Origin: Euzebyella saccharophila | Lineage (GTDB): Bacteria; Bacteroidota; Bacteroidia; Flavobacteriales; Flavobacteriaceae | Assembly: GCF_014855495.1 (NCBI RefSeq) | Contig: NZ_JACYFJ010000001.1 | Location: forward strand, 1,054,001 to 1,118,000 | Direction: 5' to 3' | DNA: 64,000 nucleotides | Shown here: in pieces, positions 1 through 8,571 of the stretch | Numbering within the stretch: position 1 is the stretch's first letter | Layout: each line of letters opens with the position of its first letter | Notes under the pieces: model-generated | Database searches by the model: none | Told to the model about the DNA's origin: nothing | What the model saw: only the letters and a program-made list of their open reading frames with translations | Translations under genes and position numbers: made by a program

Positions 1-57
1 TAGTTGATTTTCATCGGGTTTAAATTCTAAAATGGTATATAAGCCTTCAATTAACAT
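1..57 (-). CDS. Partial CDS at left edge (N-terminus only), possible hotdog dehydratase
   Basis: An ATG at 57 on the minus strand opens a reading frame that runs off the window, giving 19 residues beginning MLIEGLYTILEF. It starts 3 nt after the stop of the beta-barrel gene, so it looks like the next gene of the same operon. The opening resembles the N-termini of short FabZ/ApeI-like 3-hydroxyacyl-ACP dehydratases in flavobacterial flexirubin clusters. The diagnostic HFPG motif would lie outside the window, so that identity is only an inference. Confidence 0.4.
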   Translation of the reverse strand, partial: MLIEGLYTILEFKPDENQL

Positions 58-60
58 GAA

Positions 61-639
61 TTACAATTTAAATTTATAAGCAGCACCTATTTGAAAAACA
101 CCGTTTAAATTACTCCCTGGTTCTTCATATAAATCATCACTTCCAAGGAAATCTACACTGATGGTTCCTTGTTTATATCGTGCCTCAAGGGCTAAGCCAA
201 AAGGAAATTCGTAACCTATACCACCCATGATCGCTACATCTACTGGTGATATTTCTTCATCAATATTAAAATTGGTAAAGTTGATGAAGTTATTTTTTAA
301 GTTAATGTCCAAGCTCAAGCCTACTATAAAATGAAAACCATTTGGCGGAGTAACATAAAATTTATTAGGGATTCCTATGGTGAGATAGTTAATGTTGACA
401 TCTCCATAATCCAGAGAGTTGGATTCTCCCCCTTGGTTGGAGTATAAAATTTCTGGTTGAAGGGTGTAATAATCCGCGATAGGTATTTTTATAAATGCGC
501 CAACATAAAGTCCTTTTTTATGCTCCAATGCCGTTTTGCTAATACTAGAGCTGTTCAACCCAAGCTTTATTCCAGGGCCCACTTGTGCGTACAGACACCC
601 CGAAAATAATAAAAGAATAAGAAGTTTTAACTTTTGCAT
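61..639 (-). CDS. Outer-membrane beta-barrel (porin-family) protein
   Basis: A 192-residue protein with a Sec signal peptide (MQKLKLLILLLFSGCLYAQ) followed by GxKxGLN and alternating aromatic/polar strands typical of the PorT/OmpW-like small beta-barrels of Bacteroidota. It ends in an aromatic-rich strand (AAYKFKL). The start ATG at 639 overlaps the stop of the upstream lipoprotein gene (TAATG), so the two are co-transcribed. Its place after a lipoprotein, a LolA-like carrier and a deacetylase suggests a role in placing or tolerating pigment in the outer membrane. The function itself is unknown. The Cys in the signal region (GCLYA) is a weak alternative lipobox. Confidence 0.7.
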   Translation of the reverse strand: MQKLKLLILLLFSGCLYAQVGPGIKLGLNSSSISKTALEHKKGLYVGAFIKIPIADYYTLQPEILYSNQGGESNSLDYGDVNINYLTIGIPNKFYVTPPNGFHFIVGLSLDINLKNNFINFTNFNIDEEISPVDVAIMGGIGYEFPFGLALEARYKQGTISVDFLGSDDLYEEPGSNLNGVFQIGAAYKFKL

Positions 640-1247
640 TAAAGCGCTTTAAAAGTGAGCTGTAAAGGTAAATTGTTGTGGGTTATTCGAATGGATTTCG
701 CCAAATTGCCCTCCACATCGCTAAAAATGTGAGCTACTTTTTCTTTGCCATTTTTAGTCCTGCTTATGCTCTTTAATTGGTTTTGTCGAAAGTAAAAATA
801 ATGTTTTTTGTTTAGGAGCTGTGACTCATAAAGGGTTTGATGCCCTTTTTGGTAGCGCTGTGAGGTTTCTAATTTTTCGGTAACTAAGGCAGTTAGGTCT
901 TGCTGTAGAATATTCAACAAAATTTTCCGGTCCATATCCTTTAGGATTTTATGAACCGTGAATCTTTGGTCTTTTATTGAAAAATCAAAAATAGTAGTGC
1001 CCATTTCCGTTGTAAAGACCATTCTATGACTTTTCTCTCCAATCTTTTTAACAATGAATAGACCGCCAAAGGAATTTCCAAATGCATCTATGTTCGCCTT
1101 GTAAACATAATCTTTTGAAGTGTCCGAAAAATAAGGGTTAATGATATTCTGCGTTGAGGCAGTAACCTGCGTGAACTGTTGTTTTTTAGGGTAGGAAGCA
1201 CAAGCGGTGAAGAGGATAAACAGAATACTACTGGCTAAAATCCGCAT
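639..1247 (-). CDS. Lipoprotein of the pigment cluster (LolB/DUF3261-like position)
   Basis: Start chosen at the ATG at 1247 (MRILASSILFILFTACASY). It gives a lipoprotein signal with a clear lipobox (FTAC, Cys at residue 16), whereas the longer frame begins with a TTG at 1286 and only adds residues unlike a signal peptide. The mature part is a roughly 185-residue beta-rich domain without an obvious active site. The gene overlaps the end of the LolA-like gene by 20 nt. Aryl polyene clusters commonly encode a LolA-like carrier beside an outer-membrane lipoprotein. By that parallel this could be the acceptor or anchor, which is inference. No confident family match was made by eye. Confidence 0.65.
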   Translation of the reverse strand: MRILASSILFILFTACASYPKKQQFTQVTASTQNIINPYFSDTSKDYVYKANIDAFGNSFGGLFIVKKIGEKSHRMVFTTEMGTTIFDFSIKDQRFTVHKILKDMDRKILLNILQQDLTALVTEKLETSQRYQKGHQTLYESQLLNKKHYFYFRQNQLKSISRTKNGKEKVAHIFSDVEGNLAKSIRITHNNLPLQLTFKAL

Positions 1248-1884
1248 CTGATAAGGGTTGATTGGTAGTTCTATTAGAAAAGACAATTTGGGTATAATCC
1301 CCGGAGGGCTCTATCATTTTCACTTCTTGCACATTACCTTTTTTGCTAAACCAAATGTGAAAGGCATGAATGAATTCTGATAATTGGGGGTCTTTGGGTA
1401 GAAAGTGGACAAGGTCATTATCATCATCCTTAAAAAATTTCATATCAAATTCATTGGCATTGAACATATCACCTCTTATGCTACTGGCAATAAGGTTGTT
1501 GAGACGTTCAAACAATTTGTTCCCGCCTACATCCAAATTACTCTTGTTGCCATCATCATTAATATAAACGGTCTGGTTCTTGAAAATTATTGAATAAGTG
1601 TAGGGTTGTGTGTATTCCCATTTTACTTGGCCTGGTTCTTTAAATGTTAACTTTCCCTTGGATTCAATATCGTTGGCTAGAAAGTCTATATGCTTATATT
1701 GGGTAAAATCACTCTTTATGGTCTGAGTTTTCCCAGCCAAGGATTTTACCTTGTTCTTTAGATTATTGGCTTCTGTAACACTCATTGGGCTTTGGGTTAT
1801 TCCGTAAAAGGAAAAGCAAAGGCACAAATAGAAAAGGTAGCTTTTGATATTATTTACCGTATTGTTAGTCTTGAACATAGGCAT
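1228..1884 (-). CDS. LolA-like outer-membrane lipoprotein carrier protein
   Basis: 218 residues with a Sec signal (SYLFYLCLCFSFYGITQ) followed by the LolA fold pattern: a helix of the type VKSLAGKTQTIKSDFTQYKH, then SKGKLTFKEPGQVKWEYTQPY (written here in part), matching the LolA sheet in which a lipid-binding cavity forms. The C-terminal strands (EVKMIEPSGDYTQIVFSN) are also LolA-like. It probably acts in the periplasm and carries a lipid-like cargo, presumably a polyene product or intermediate, to the outer membrane. It overlaps both neighbours (20 nt each), so translation is coupled. A second ATG at 1878 is an alternative start. Housekeeping lolA is usually elsewhere in the genome, so this is likely a cluster-specific paralogue. 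Confidence 0.8.
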   Translation of the reverse strand: MPMFKTNNTVNNIKSYLFYLCLCFSFYGITQSPMSVTEANNLKNKVKSLAGKTQTIKSDFTQYKHIDFLANDIESKGKLTFKEPGQVKWEYTQPYTYSIIFKNQTVYINDDGNKSNLDVGGNKLFERLNNLIASSIRGDMFNANEFDMKFFKDDDNDLVHFLPKDPQLSEFIHAFHIWFSKKGNVQEVKMIEPSGDYTQIVFSNRTTNQPLSDADFSQ

Positions 1885-2659
1885 TGATTCCTAGCAATTG
1901 ATCCACAGGAACAGATTGCAGATTTTTCTGCTGTAAAAATACCAATAACCGTTCCAAAACAGCTACTGATTTATCGCTTGTATCATGGAGTAAAATTACA
2001 TCGCCCTTTTTTACTTTAGAAGTGATTCTTTTTAGGACCATGTTTTCAGTACGAGGCGTAGTATCCAATGAACGTACATTCCAGCCAATGGAGACAACTT
2101 TTAGCTTTTTTACCACTTTTTCAATAGATGGGTTGGTGACCCCAAACGCTGGTCTGTACATATTCATTGTGAGACCGCTTATTTCTTTAATGGTATCCTT
2201 GGCTTTTTGCAGTTCTTGTTCTACTTCTGTAACCCCATAGAAACCAAAAGAACGGGAATGGCTATACGTATGGTTGCCAACGGTATGGCCTTCCGAAATA
2301 ATTCTTCTTAATATTTCCGGGTGTTTTTCAACCTTGTGGGCAATACAGAAAAAGGTAGCCTTGGCCTCATACTTTTTTAATAGGTCTAGCATCCTTGGGG
2401 TGAAGCTAGGATCAGGGCCATCATCAAATGTAATGGACACCCAATTTTTATCTATGTTTTTATTAAAGGAGATAGAGGTAAGGTGAAAATTCCAACGAAC
2501 AAAAAAGGAACCGCACAGGGTAATTAAAAACCAGGTTAAAATTATGAACACATATGTATACCAAGGTACATGGTAGAAATAATCATAAACAATTAGGGCA
2601 ATTAGAACCAAAGCCGTAGTTGGATACACTACCCTTCTTGTAAGCAGACCGCCTAACAT
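1865..2659 (-). CDS. Polysaccharide deacetylase (NodB domain), membrane-anchored
   Basis: 264 residues. Two N-terminal membrane segments (about residues 12-30 and 34-55) precede a NodB domain facing the periplasm. The carbohydrate esterase 4 motifs are present: TFDDGP (Asp79, Asp80), the metal-binding NHTYSH (His130, His134), RPAFG (169-173) and LLHD (His225). The enzyme is therefore likely an active metal-dependent deacylase. Its 7-nt overlap with the preceding ketosynthase-like gene ties it to the pigment operon. Its substrate there is unknown and could be a glycan or an acylated intermediate. Confidence 0.85.
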   Translation of the reverse strand: MLGGLLTRRVVYPTTALVLIALIVYDYFYHVPWYTYVFIILTWFLITLCGSFFVRWNFHLTSISFNKNIDKNWVSITFDDGPDPSFTPRMLDLLKKYEAKATFFCIAHKVEKHPEILRRIISEGHTVGNHTYSHSRSFGFYGVTEVEQELQKAKDTIKEISGLTMNMYRPAFGVTNPSIEKVVKKLKVVSIGWNVRSLDTTPRTENMVLKRITSKVKKGDVILLHDTSDKSVAVLERLLVFLQQKNLQSVPVDQLLGINAYVQD

Positions 2660-3726
2660 TTCTTTAGTAAAAGTAAACTGTGGTTTTCCCCTCTATATTG
2701 GTTATAGATTAAGATGGATTTTGGACTAGGAATTTCATGTTTACCCCTCAAAACAGCACTAGGTACCAAACTTCCTTTTAAAATTTTGTTGGCTAACCAA
2801 AATCCAAAGCCATTAGCGGTATCATACTCTCCACTTAAATGTTTGAAGTAGGCTTTTGGGTGACTTGCAAAAGTACCTTCATCCAGAGTTTGGTAATACG
2901 TATCAAATTCCACATCGCCATTATTCCCCAATATTAGCAAATCTATATCTTCCGGGTCTAAAGAATTATCGTTTAGAAAATGAATAATTTCCGTTTCTAC
3001 CGCTTCGATTTGTAGGGTATTAAAGGTTTTTATACCCAATAATTCGGCATAACTTCCTTCATTTTTCTTATTGGATAGCACAAAAAAATGGGCGCCTTCA
3101 GAAAAAATAGCCCCTTTAGTCTGGCTTTTAAGTACATTGGAAGTTTCGGTTGGCTCTTCTTTTATATGACCAATAAGGTGATGTGTATTTACATGATGGT
3201 CTACCAATTCATCAACCGCACCCACGAGTATGGTCTGTGCCTCGTCTTCTTCTAATTGTAATTTTGCATCCAATAGCGATGATTCCAATGAAATGGAAGA
3301 GTGTACGTAGGTGAAATTGTGTCCTTTACAACCCATTCCCAATGCAATTTGCCCTGCTACGGTATTATGGGATGATTGGATGAAGCGGGTAGGGGTCAAA
3401 AACTGCTCATCGTTATCAATGATGTCCTTGACAAACTTTTCTGAGTCACCAATACAACCCAGGCCGGTACCTACAATAATCGCATCTATCTCACTTTCTT
3501 CTATACTGGCTTCGGTGAGTGCGTTTTTTGCACTTACCGTACTCATTTTAATACCTTTTGCCATGCGTCTGGCCGCCGCGGGAGGTATGTATTCTTTGTA
3601 ATTGGGGTCAATTACGCGAATGGTGGTGTCATTATACGTAATAATATCCTCTAAAAAAGAGGAATTGTCAAATGTTTTCTGCGCCGAAACGGAGCCTACA
3701 CTTTGTATGTACACCGATTTTTTCAT
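2653..3726 (-). CDS. Ketosynthase-like partner without catalytic residues (chain-length-factor type)
   Basis: 357 residues with the thiolase-fold architecture of FabF-like ketosynthases, but the nucleophile elbow reads YVHSSISLESS where active relatives have ISTACSSAAN, so the Cys is replaced (Ile by my alignment). The usual AHGT and GHT motifs are also replaced (GNNGD and GEYDTANG), removing both histidines. This is the pattern of a chain-length factor. Its ATGA overlap with the active ketosynthase at 3723-4922 suggests a KS-CLF heterodimer like ApeO-ApeC in aryl polyene synthesis. The heterodimer is an inference from gene order and motif loss. Confidence 0.85.
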   Translation of the reverse strand: MKKSVYIQSVGSVSAQKTFDNSSFLEDIITYNDTTIRVIDPNYKEYIPPAAARRMAKGIKMSTVSAKNALTEASIEESEIDAIIVGTGLGCIGDSEKFVKDIIDNDEQFLTPTRFIQSSHNTVAGQIALGMGCKGHNFTYVHSSISLESSLLDAKLQLEEDEAQTILVGAVDELVDHHVNTHHLIGHIKEEPTETSNVLKSQTKGAIFSEGAHFFVLSNKKNEGSYAELLGIKTFNTLQIEAVETEIIHFLNDNSLDPEDIDLLILGNNGDVEFDTYYQTLDEGTFASHPKAYFKHLSGEYDTANGFGFWLANKILKGSLVPSAVLRGKHEIPSPKSILIYNQYRGENHSLLLLKKC

Positions 3727-4922
3727 GCCTCTTTAGAAAAAATTAAGGTGGAACAGTTGCCGCCAAAGCCAAAAGAATTGGAAAGTACCGTTTGTATAGG
3801 CTTTTCTTTTATTTCGGTTATGGGCGTTAGGTCAAACTCCTTCATGGGGGTTTGAAAGTTCAGGTTGGGGAAAATAAGGTTGTTTTGTAGTGCCAAAACC
3901 GAATATACAGCTTCAACGCCTCCTGCAGCTGCCAACGTATGTCCGGTAAATGACTTAGTTGAACTAAATTCCGGTACCCTATCCTTAAAAATACGCAATA
4001 AGGCCCTGCCTTCGGAAAGGTCGTTATTGGGTGTCGCCGTTCCGTGGGCGTTCACATAATCAATAGTCTTAGGTGAAAGTCCAGCCACTTTTAAGGCTTT
4101 TTCCATGGCTAAAACCGCGCCATCCCCATTTTCTGAGGAAGCGGTTTGGTGGTAGGCATCATTGGCATTGCCATACCCTTTAACATAACCCAAAACCTTT
4201 TTCCGATGTTTTTGAACCATACCATCCGACTCCAAAACCAAGTAAGCGGCAGCTTCCCCCAAATTTAATCCCTTTCTATTATCATCAAAAGGTGTACTGT
4301 AGGTGTCGGATAAAATCATCAACGTCTTAAAACCGTTGATAGTGAATTTAGAAAGGCTATCCGTTCCCCCCACAATAACACGGTCCAATTGTCCGGATTT
4401 TATCATTCTTGCGCCTAGCATGATGGCATTGGCGGCAGAAGAACAAGCCGTGCTAATGGTAGTGACAAAGCCTTTTTCAAGACCTAGATATTTCGCTATT
4501 TTATTGGTGGAGTCCCCGGCGTGCAGCCCGGTAATATGTTGTCTTATTCCAGGATTTTTCTCGTAGTCATAGAAATACTGTTCAGACTTGTCCATACCGC
4601 CCACAGTGGTGCCGGAAATGAAACCTGTACTTACTTCGTTGATATCAGTGATTCCTGCACTTTCAAGCGCTTCTTTTGCTGCTATAGAACCAATAAGGAC
4701 GGTACGTGACCATTGATTGGCCTCAATTCCTAGCTGTTTTTCCAAAACAGGATTGCTATCTTCAATTTCCCCCACCATAATCTCATCCTCGTGGATGGTC
4801 TTAATTTGAGTAATTTTGGAGATGCCAATTTTATTAGAAGTAAGCGACCGCAGGTTTTCCTGCACATTGTTGCCAATGGCGGAAATAATACCCATTCCGG
4901 TTATTGCTACCCCTCTACCCAT
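3723..4922 (-). CDS. Beta-ketoacyl-ACP synthase II (FabF-like), polyene elongation
   Basis: The start is set at the ATG at 4922 (MGRGVAITGMG), which is the normal FabF opening. The frame extends upstream to 5009 only through ACP coding sequence. The 399-residue enzyme carries Cys160 in TISTACSS, His293 in NAHGTATP and His328 in KSFTGHT with Lys323, the complete Cys-His-His set, plus the C-terminal SNSFGFGGNC. It would catalyse decarboxylative Claisen condensation of ACP-bound malonyl units with the growing aryl polyene. It lies 34 nt after the ACP gene and overlaps the chain-length-factor-like gene, its likely partner. Confidence 0.9.
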   Translation of the reverse strand: MGRGVAITGMGIISAIGNNVQENLRSLTSNKIGISKITQIKTIHEDEIMVGEIEDSNPVLEKQLGIEANQWSRTVLIGSIAAKEALESAGITDINEVSTGFISGTTVGGMDKSEQYFYDYEKNPGIRQHITGLHAGDSTNKIAKYLGLEKGFVTTISTACSSAANAIMLGARMIKSGQLDRVIVGGTDSLSKFTINGFKTLMILSDTYSTPFDDNRKGLNLGEAAAYLVLESDGMVQKHRKKVLGYVKGYGNANDAYHQTASSENGDGAVLAMEKALKVAGLSPKTIDYVNAHGTATPNNDLSEGRALLRIFKDRVPEFSSTKSFTGHTLAAAGGVEAVYSVLALQNNLIFPNLNFQTPMKEFDLTPITEIKEKPIQTVLSNSFGFGGNCSTLIFSKEA

Positions 4923-4956
4923 TATTTTGTACGGAACTTTTAAGCCGTGAAAGTTT

Positions 4957-5214
4957 TTATCTGCTCCTATTGGCTTCAATATAAGCGGCCATGGTTTGAA
5001 CCGATTCAAAAATTTTCCTTCCCTCCTTTGGGTCGGCCAATTTAATCCCGTAATCCTTATCCAACATTACGATCAATTCCAGGGCATCTATAGAATCTAG
5101 CCCCAAACCTTCGCCAAAGAGCGGGTCATTATCCTGAATTTCATCTACGGCAACGTCTTCAAGGTTTAATTGCTCTATGATTTTCTCCTTCAGCTCTTGT
5201 TTTAACTCACTCAT
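4957..5214 (-). CDS. Acyl carrier protein 1 of the pigment cluster
   Basis: 85-residue acidic four-helix ACP. The phosphopantetheine attachment serine is Ser41 in LGLDSIDALE. It carries the aryl polyene or dialkylresorcinol precursor chain between ketosynthase, ketoreductase and dehydratase. The start ATG at 5214 overlaps the preceding stop (ATGAGTGA), so synthesis is coupled to the truncated ketosynthase-like protein. A second cluster ACP lies at 15976-16224. Having two suggests that the two halves of the pathway use separate carriers, which is inference. Confidence 0.93.
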   Translation of the reverse strand: MSELKQELKEKIIEQLNLEDVAVDEIQDNDPLFGEGLGLDSIDALELIVMLDKDYGIKLADPKEGRKIFESVQTMAAYIEANRSR

Positions 5215-5830
5215 TGGTAAAATATAATCTAGTTATTTCTTCTTTTGTATGATTGAGGTTTCCGTTAGCGGAAACCACATATAAAAACGCTTCGTAAGAG
5301 TCTTCATCTACATCTACCCATCCACATAAAACGGAATCTGCCTTTTTATTCTGTAAAAGACTATTGGTATATTCCCATAAATAGTCCGCATTAAATGCGT
5401 CAAAGATAAAAAAACTATTTTCAGAATACAGTTTATGCCTAATGCTAATTTCACCCATGCAAATGTTGGGCAAGGTGTAAACAAAAACGGCGGGACTGGG
5501 AAAATAATTGTCAAGGTCCTCTATGGATTTTTGATACTTTCTATCGGTATCTAAACTGGCGCTTTTGTTGGCCAGAACTATGGCCGTATTTTCTTGAAAC
5601 AGATTGTTTTCCTTTAGGTTGTTGAGAAGTACATCGGCACAAAGAAAACCTAGTTTGCTAAGTCTGTCCATTTTAAAGAATTTAGAGTAATCCGTTTGAA
5701 AATGTTGATAAGCGAGTTTCAAAAATTCATTAAGCGTACCAGAGTCTTCTGAAAACAGGAGTTCCCCATTTTTTAGAACGGTGTTGTCCTTTATACGGCA
5801 ATAGCCTTGTATGAAATTATTATTGTTCAA
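5207..5830 (-). CDS. Short ketosynthase-like (thiolase-fold) protein, non-catalytic
   Basis: No ATG lies near the start. A TTG at 5830, 7 nt past the methyltransferase stop, gives 207 residues; a longer TTG start at 5878 would overlap the methyltransferase by 41 nt. The core SPAVFVYTLPNICMGEISIRHKL resembles the region before the nucleophile elbow of ketosynthases, but the elbow position (FFIFDAFNADY) has no Cys and the second half of a ketosynthase is missing. Proteins of this type are often labelled 3-oxoacyl-ACP synthase in flavobacteria. It could be a scaffold or carrier-docking partner. Overlap with the ACP gene supports a partnership. Confidence 0.6.
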   Translation of the reverse strand: MNNNNFIQGYCRIKDNTVLKNGELLFSEDSGTLNEFLKLAYQHFQTDYSKFFKMDRLSKLGFLCADVLLNNLKENNLFQENTAIVLANKSASLDTDRKYQKSIEDLDNYFPSPAVFVYTLPNICMGEISIRHKLYSENSFFIFDAFNADYLWEYTNSLLQNKKADSVLCGWVDVDEDSYEAFLYVVSANGNLNHTKEEITRLYFTNE

Positions 5831-5837
5831 GAAAAGT

Positions 5838-6899
5838 TTAGTTCTTTTTGCAGACCAACATGGTATGAAATTCACCAATGGCCAAGTCTTCTTTAAGTGT
5901 TAGGCCGGCCTTATAAATTAAATCTATAAACTCTACAGCTTTGTACATTTTGCTATTTCCGTTAGCCATTGCGGTAAAGTATAATGAAGTGGCTTCCAAT
6001 GTAAAACGGGCATTCGCAAATTTTTGCCTGTCAGTAAATGTTTCTATGATAATAAGCTCTGTATCATCATCCATAGAATTTACACAGGTTTTCAAAATCT
6101 TAAGTATTTCTTCTTTGGAAAAGCAGTCTAAGAATTGACTCATCCAAATGGTATCCGCCCCTGCGGGGATGGTTGGGTTTGATGACAGCCAGTCAATTTC
6201 CTGTCCTGAAACCCTGTTTTCCAATCCGCTATTTTTGGTATTGGCCAATGCTTTTTTCAATTGTCCGGGCAAATCGAAAATTTTTATGTGCACCTCCGGG
6301 TTGTAATTAGCGCAAATAACAGCAAATTTACCGGTGTTCCCGCCAATATCGAAAAGAGTTTTCGGTTTATGTCTAAAAACCAAGGGTAGGGCTTCGCCAA
6401 AAATCTCATCGGAATAAAAATGATCAAAGGCGAACCAAGATTTCTGCACTTTTTCCGGTAATTGGGAAAGGCCTTCATATACGGTACGCCAATTACCTAA
6501 TTCCTTTAAGCCGGCAGGTTTACCCGTTTCTATGGCTTCCGGAAGATGGTAGAGTCCTTGGTAGCAAACGTCTTGGGTGAAATTTAGATTGGCCTCGGTC
6601 ATTTTGTTATAATTCAGGAAATACCCAATTTTAGTGAGGTCATAATTTCCGTTATTGTCTTGAGAAACAATATCCGAGCTTTCTGCAACTTCAAGCAAAA
6701 CACTTAAGCCATATTCCGTTAAATTCAACGCCTTCGCAAGATTTTCTAGGGAGGTCTTCCCGTCTCTTGAATGCTCAAAAATATAGTCCAGAACACCTAG
6801 TTTCCTTAAAGAGACCGTAGTTTGAAATATAAAGGGGGCAAAAGCAATCTTTTGGGCTTCTTCAAGCGCTTTGATAGCCTTAATGGGTTTTTTGGCCAT
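5838..6899 (-). CDS. SAM-dependent methyltransferase (family 2 O-methyltransferase-like)
   Basis: 353 residues. The N-terminal 100 residues form a winged-helix-like dimerisation domain (VSLRKLGVLDYIFEH, SLENLAKALNLTEYGL) as in plant-type and polyketide O-methyltransferases. The SAM-binding motif is TLFDIGGNTGKFAV (184-190), followed by KIFDLP. Flexirubins and aryl polyenes are often methylated on or near the phenol ring, so ring methylation is the likely job; whether on carbon or oxygen cannot be told. The gene follows an 87-nt gap (6900-6986), the third longest in the operon. Confidence 0.85.
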   Translation of the reverse strand: MAKKPIKAIKALEEAQKIAFAPFIFQTTVSLRKLGVLDYIFEHSRDGKTSLENLAKALNLTEYGLSVLLEVAESSDIVSQDNNGNYDLTKIGYFLNYNKMTEANLNFTQDVCYQGLYHLPEAIETGKPAGLKELGNWRTVYEGLSQLPEKVQKSWFAFDHFYSDEIFGEALPLVFRHKPKTLFDIGGNTGKFAVICANYNPEVHIKIFDLPGQLKKALANTKNSGLENRVSGQEIDWLSSNPTIPAGADTIWMSQFLDCFSKEEILKILKTCVNSMDDDTELIIIETFTDRQKFANARFTLEATSLYFTAMANGNSKMYKAVEFIDLIYKAGLTLKEDLAIGEFHTMLVCKKN

Positions 6900-6986
6900 T
6901 ATATGTAATAATCTATTGAAGGGTAAATTTAGGCATTGAGACTCAAATAGAAAACATATGTTAAATTTTTAGAAGCCTATGCAGCA

Positions 6987-8129
6987 CTATATCTTTTTAA
7001 AGATAGCTGCGGTGTTGGAACCTCCAAATCCTGATGCGGTCTTTAGAAATATGTTGAGGGGTGTTTTTTTTGGTTTCTGAATGATGTTCAATGGATGCGA
7101 AACTCCTAATTCCCGGAATCCTAAGGAGGAAAAAAGGGTGTCTCTTTTAAGAGAATGCATTCCTATAATAGTTTCCAAAAGTCCCGAAGCGCCAAGGGTG
7201 TGCCCAAAATATCCTTTTAAACTGTTAATGGGTGTTTCTTGCATACCACAACGATTGAAGGCTATGGATTCCATTTCATCGTTGTATTGGGTGGCCGTAC
7301 CGTGTGCGGATATGTAGTCTATTTCACTGTATTTTAGCTTAGCTTCTTTAAGAGCGGATTCAATACTACGGTAAAGACCTTCTCCTGTTCTAGAGGGACC
7401 AGAAATGTGATTGGCATCGTTACAGGAAGCATCCCCTACTATTTCTACAGATTCCTCAACAGCCAACGAACGGTCTTTGGTTACCAACGCACTGGTAGCC
7501 ACCTCTCCAATGTTGATTCCTGTCCTGGTCTTGCAATACGGTCTGCAGGGTTCGTCACTCAAGGCTTGAAAAGCATTGAAGCCAGAAATGATGAATTTTG
7601 TCACCAAGTCTCCGGCAACTACAAAAATGTGGTCAAATTTTTGCCCTTTTATCAATCTCTTCGCAATGGATAAGGCCAATACTCCAGAAACACAAGCGTT
7701 GGATACCACTATTGGTTCTGTTGTAAAACCGAAAAAATTTCCGATTTCTAACGCTAATTTACTTAGATACGCCCTTTCATGTGAAAAAGGGTTTTTCTTG
7801 TCAAGTACGTCTATATTTCCTTTTGTAGTGGATATGATCAACCCTACACGCCCGCTCAATTTTATATTTGCTTTTTGGATGGTATCAGATAAACTAACAA
7901 GCATCATTTGCTCCAAACGTGTGTGGTGAGCGGAAGGAACGATTTTTTGGTAGGCTTCTTTTAGCTTTTCTGGGTCCACCATGGAGCTGATAAACGGTCT
8001 ATCAAGAGTCTTATAATCGGTAACGGTGCACAGACCTGTTTTTTGTTGGGCAATTTGTTCCACCACCTCTTGGCTGTTGAAACCTAGAGAGGAAATGATA
8101 TTATTGTATGAGATAATGGGATTACTCAT
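6987..8129 (-). CDS. Beta-ketoacyl-ACP synthase, second FabF-like enzyme
   Basis: The ATG at 8129 (MSNPIISYNN) is chosen because it forms the coupled overlap ATGAGTAA with the thioesterase stop. The frame can be extended to 8141. The 380-residue protein has Cys146 in VSNACVSG, His276 in SAHGTAT and His310 in GYFGHTLGASG, so it should be catalytically competent. It is more divergent at its N-terminus than the enzyme at 3723, lacking the usual VVITGMG start. It may prime or finish the chain rather than elongate it; that division of labour is not shown by sequence. Confidence 0.87.
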   Translation of the reverse strand: MSNPIISYNNIISSLGFNSQEVVEQIAQQKTGLCTVTDYKTLDRPFISSMVDPEKLKEAYQKIVPSAHHTRLEQMMLVSLSDTIQKANIKLSGRVGLIISTTKGNIDVLDKKNPFSHERAYLSKLALEIGNFFGFTTEPIVVSNACVSGVLALSIAKRLIKGQKFDHIFVVAGDLVTKFIISGFNAFQALSDEPCRPYCKTRTGINIGEVATSALVTKDRSLAVEESVEIVGDASCNDANHISGPSRTGEGLYRSIESALKEAKLKYSEIDYISAHGTATQYNDEMESIAFNRCGMQETPINSLKGYFGHTLGASGLLETIIGMHSLKRDTLFSSLGFRELGVSHPLNIIQKPKKTPLNIFLKTASGFGGSNTAAIFKKI

Positions 8130-8571
8130 CCAACAGACCAACTTTTATTTTCCATTCCCTAAAAAAATCGGGTAGGGTAAGGGAAAGTTCCCCGCCCAAC
8201 TCAACAAAAACCTGTACGGTTTCACCTATACACACCACTTTTTCCGATGGGTTCAACAATTCATATTTAAATATCATCTTGGCAGCGGCAGAATCAATAT
8301 AGGTTGTTTTAATTTTTGCGATATCCCCATATTCCAAGGGAAGTTTATGTTCACATTTTGAGGAAACTATGGGGGTTGAAAAATTATGGCTTTTTTGATT
8401 TAAGTAAGAAATGCCATGATGCCTTCCAAAGGCTTCCCTACCATCTTCAAAATATTGAATATAGTTACCATGCCATACAATGCCCAAGGGGTCGCATTCT
8501 GAAAATCGAACCCGTACCTCGGACGTGAAACTTAAGTCTGGAGCTTTCTTAGACGGCAATTTGTCTCTCAT
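8122..8571 (-). CDS. Acyl-CoA/acyl-ACP thioesterase (4HBT hotdog, YbgC-like)
   Basis: 149 residues with the hallmark VRFSECDPLGIVWHGNYIQY, where Asp27 matches the catalytic Asp of the 4-hydroxybenzoyl-CoA thioesterase family. It likely hydrolyses or edits ACP-bound acyl chains. Thioesterases are standard members of aryl polyene clusters. It overlaps the ABC permease gene by 23 nt upstream and the ketosynthase by 8 nt downstream, placing it firmly within the operon. Confidence 0.87.
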   Translation of the reverse strand: MRDKLPSKKAPDLSFTSEVRVRFSECDPLGIVWHGNYIQYFEDGREAFGRHHGISYLNQKSHNFSTPIVSSKCEHKLPLEYGDIAKIKTTYIDSAAAKMIFKYELLNPSEKVVCIGETVQVFVELGGELSLTLPDFFREWKIKVGLLDE

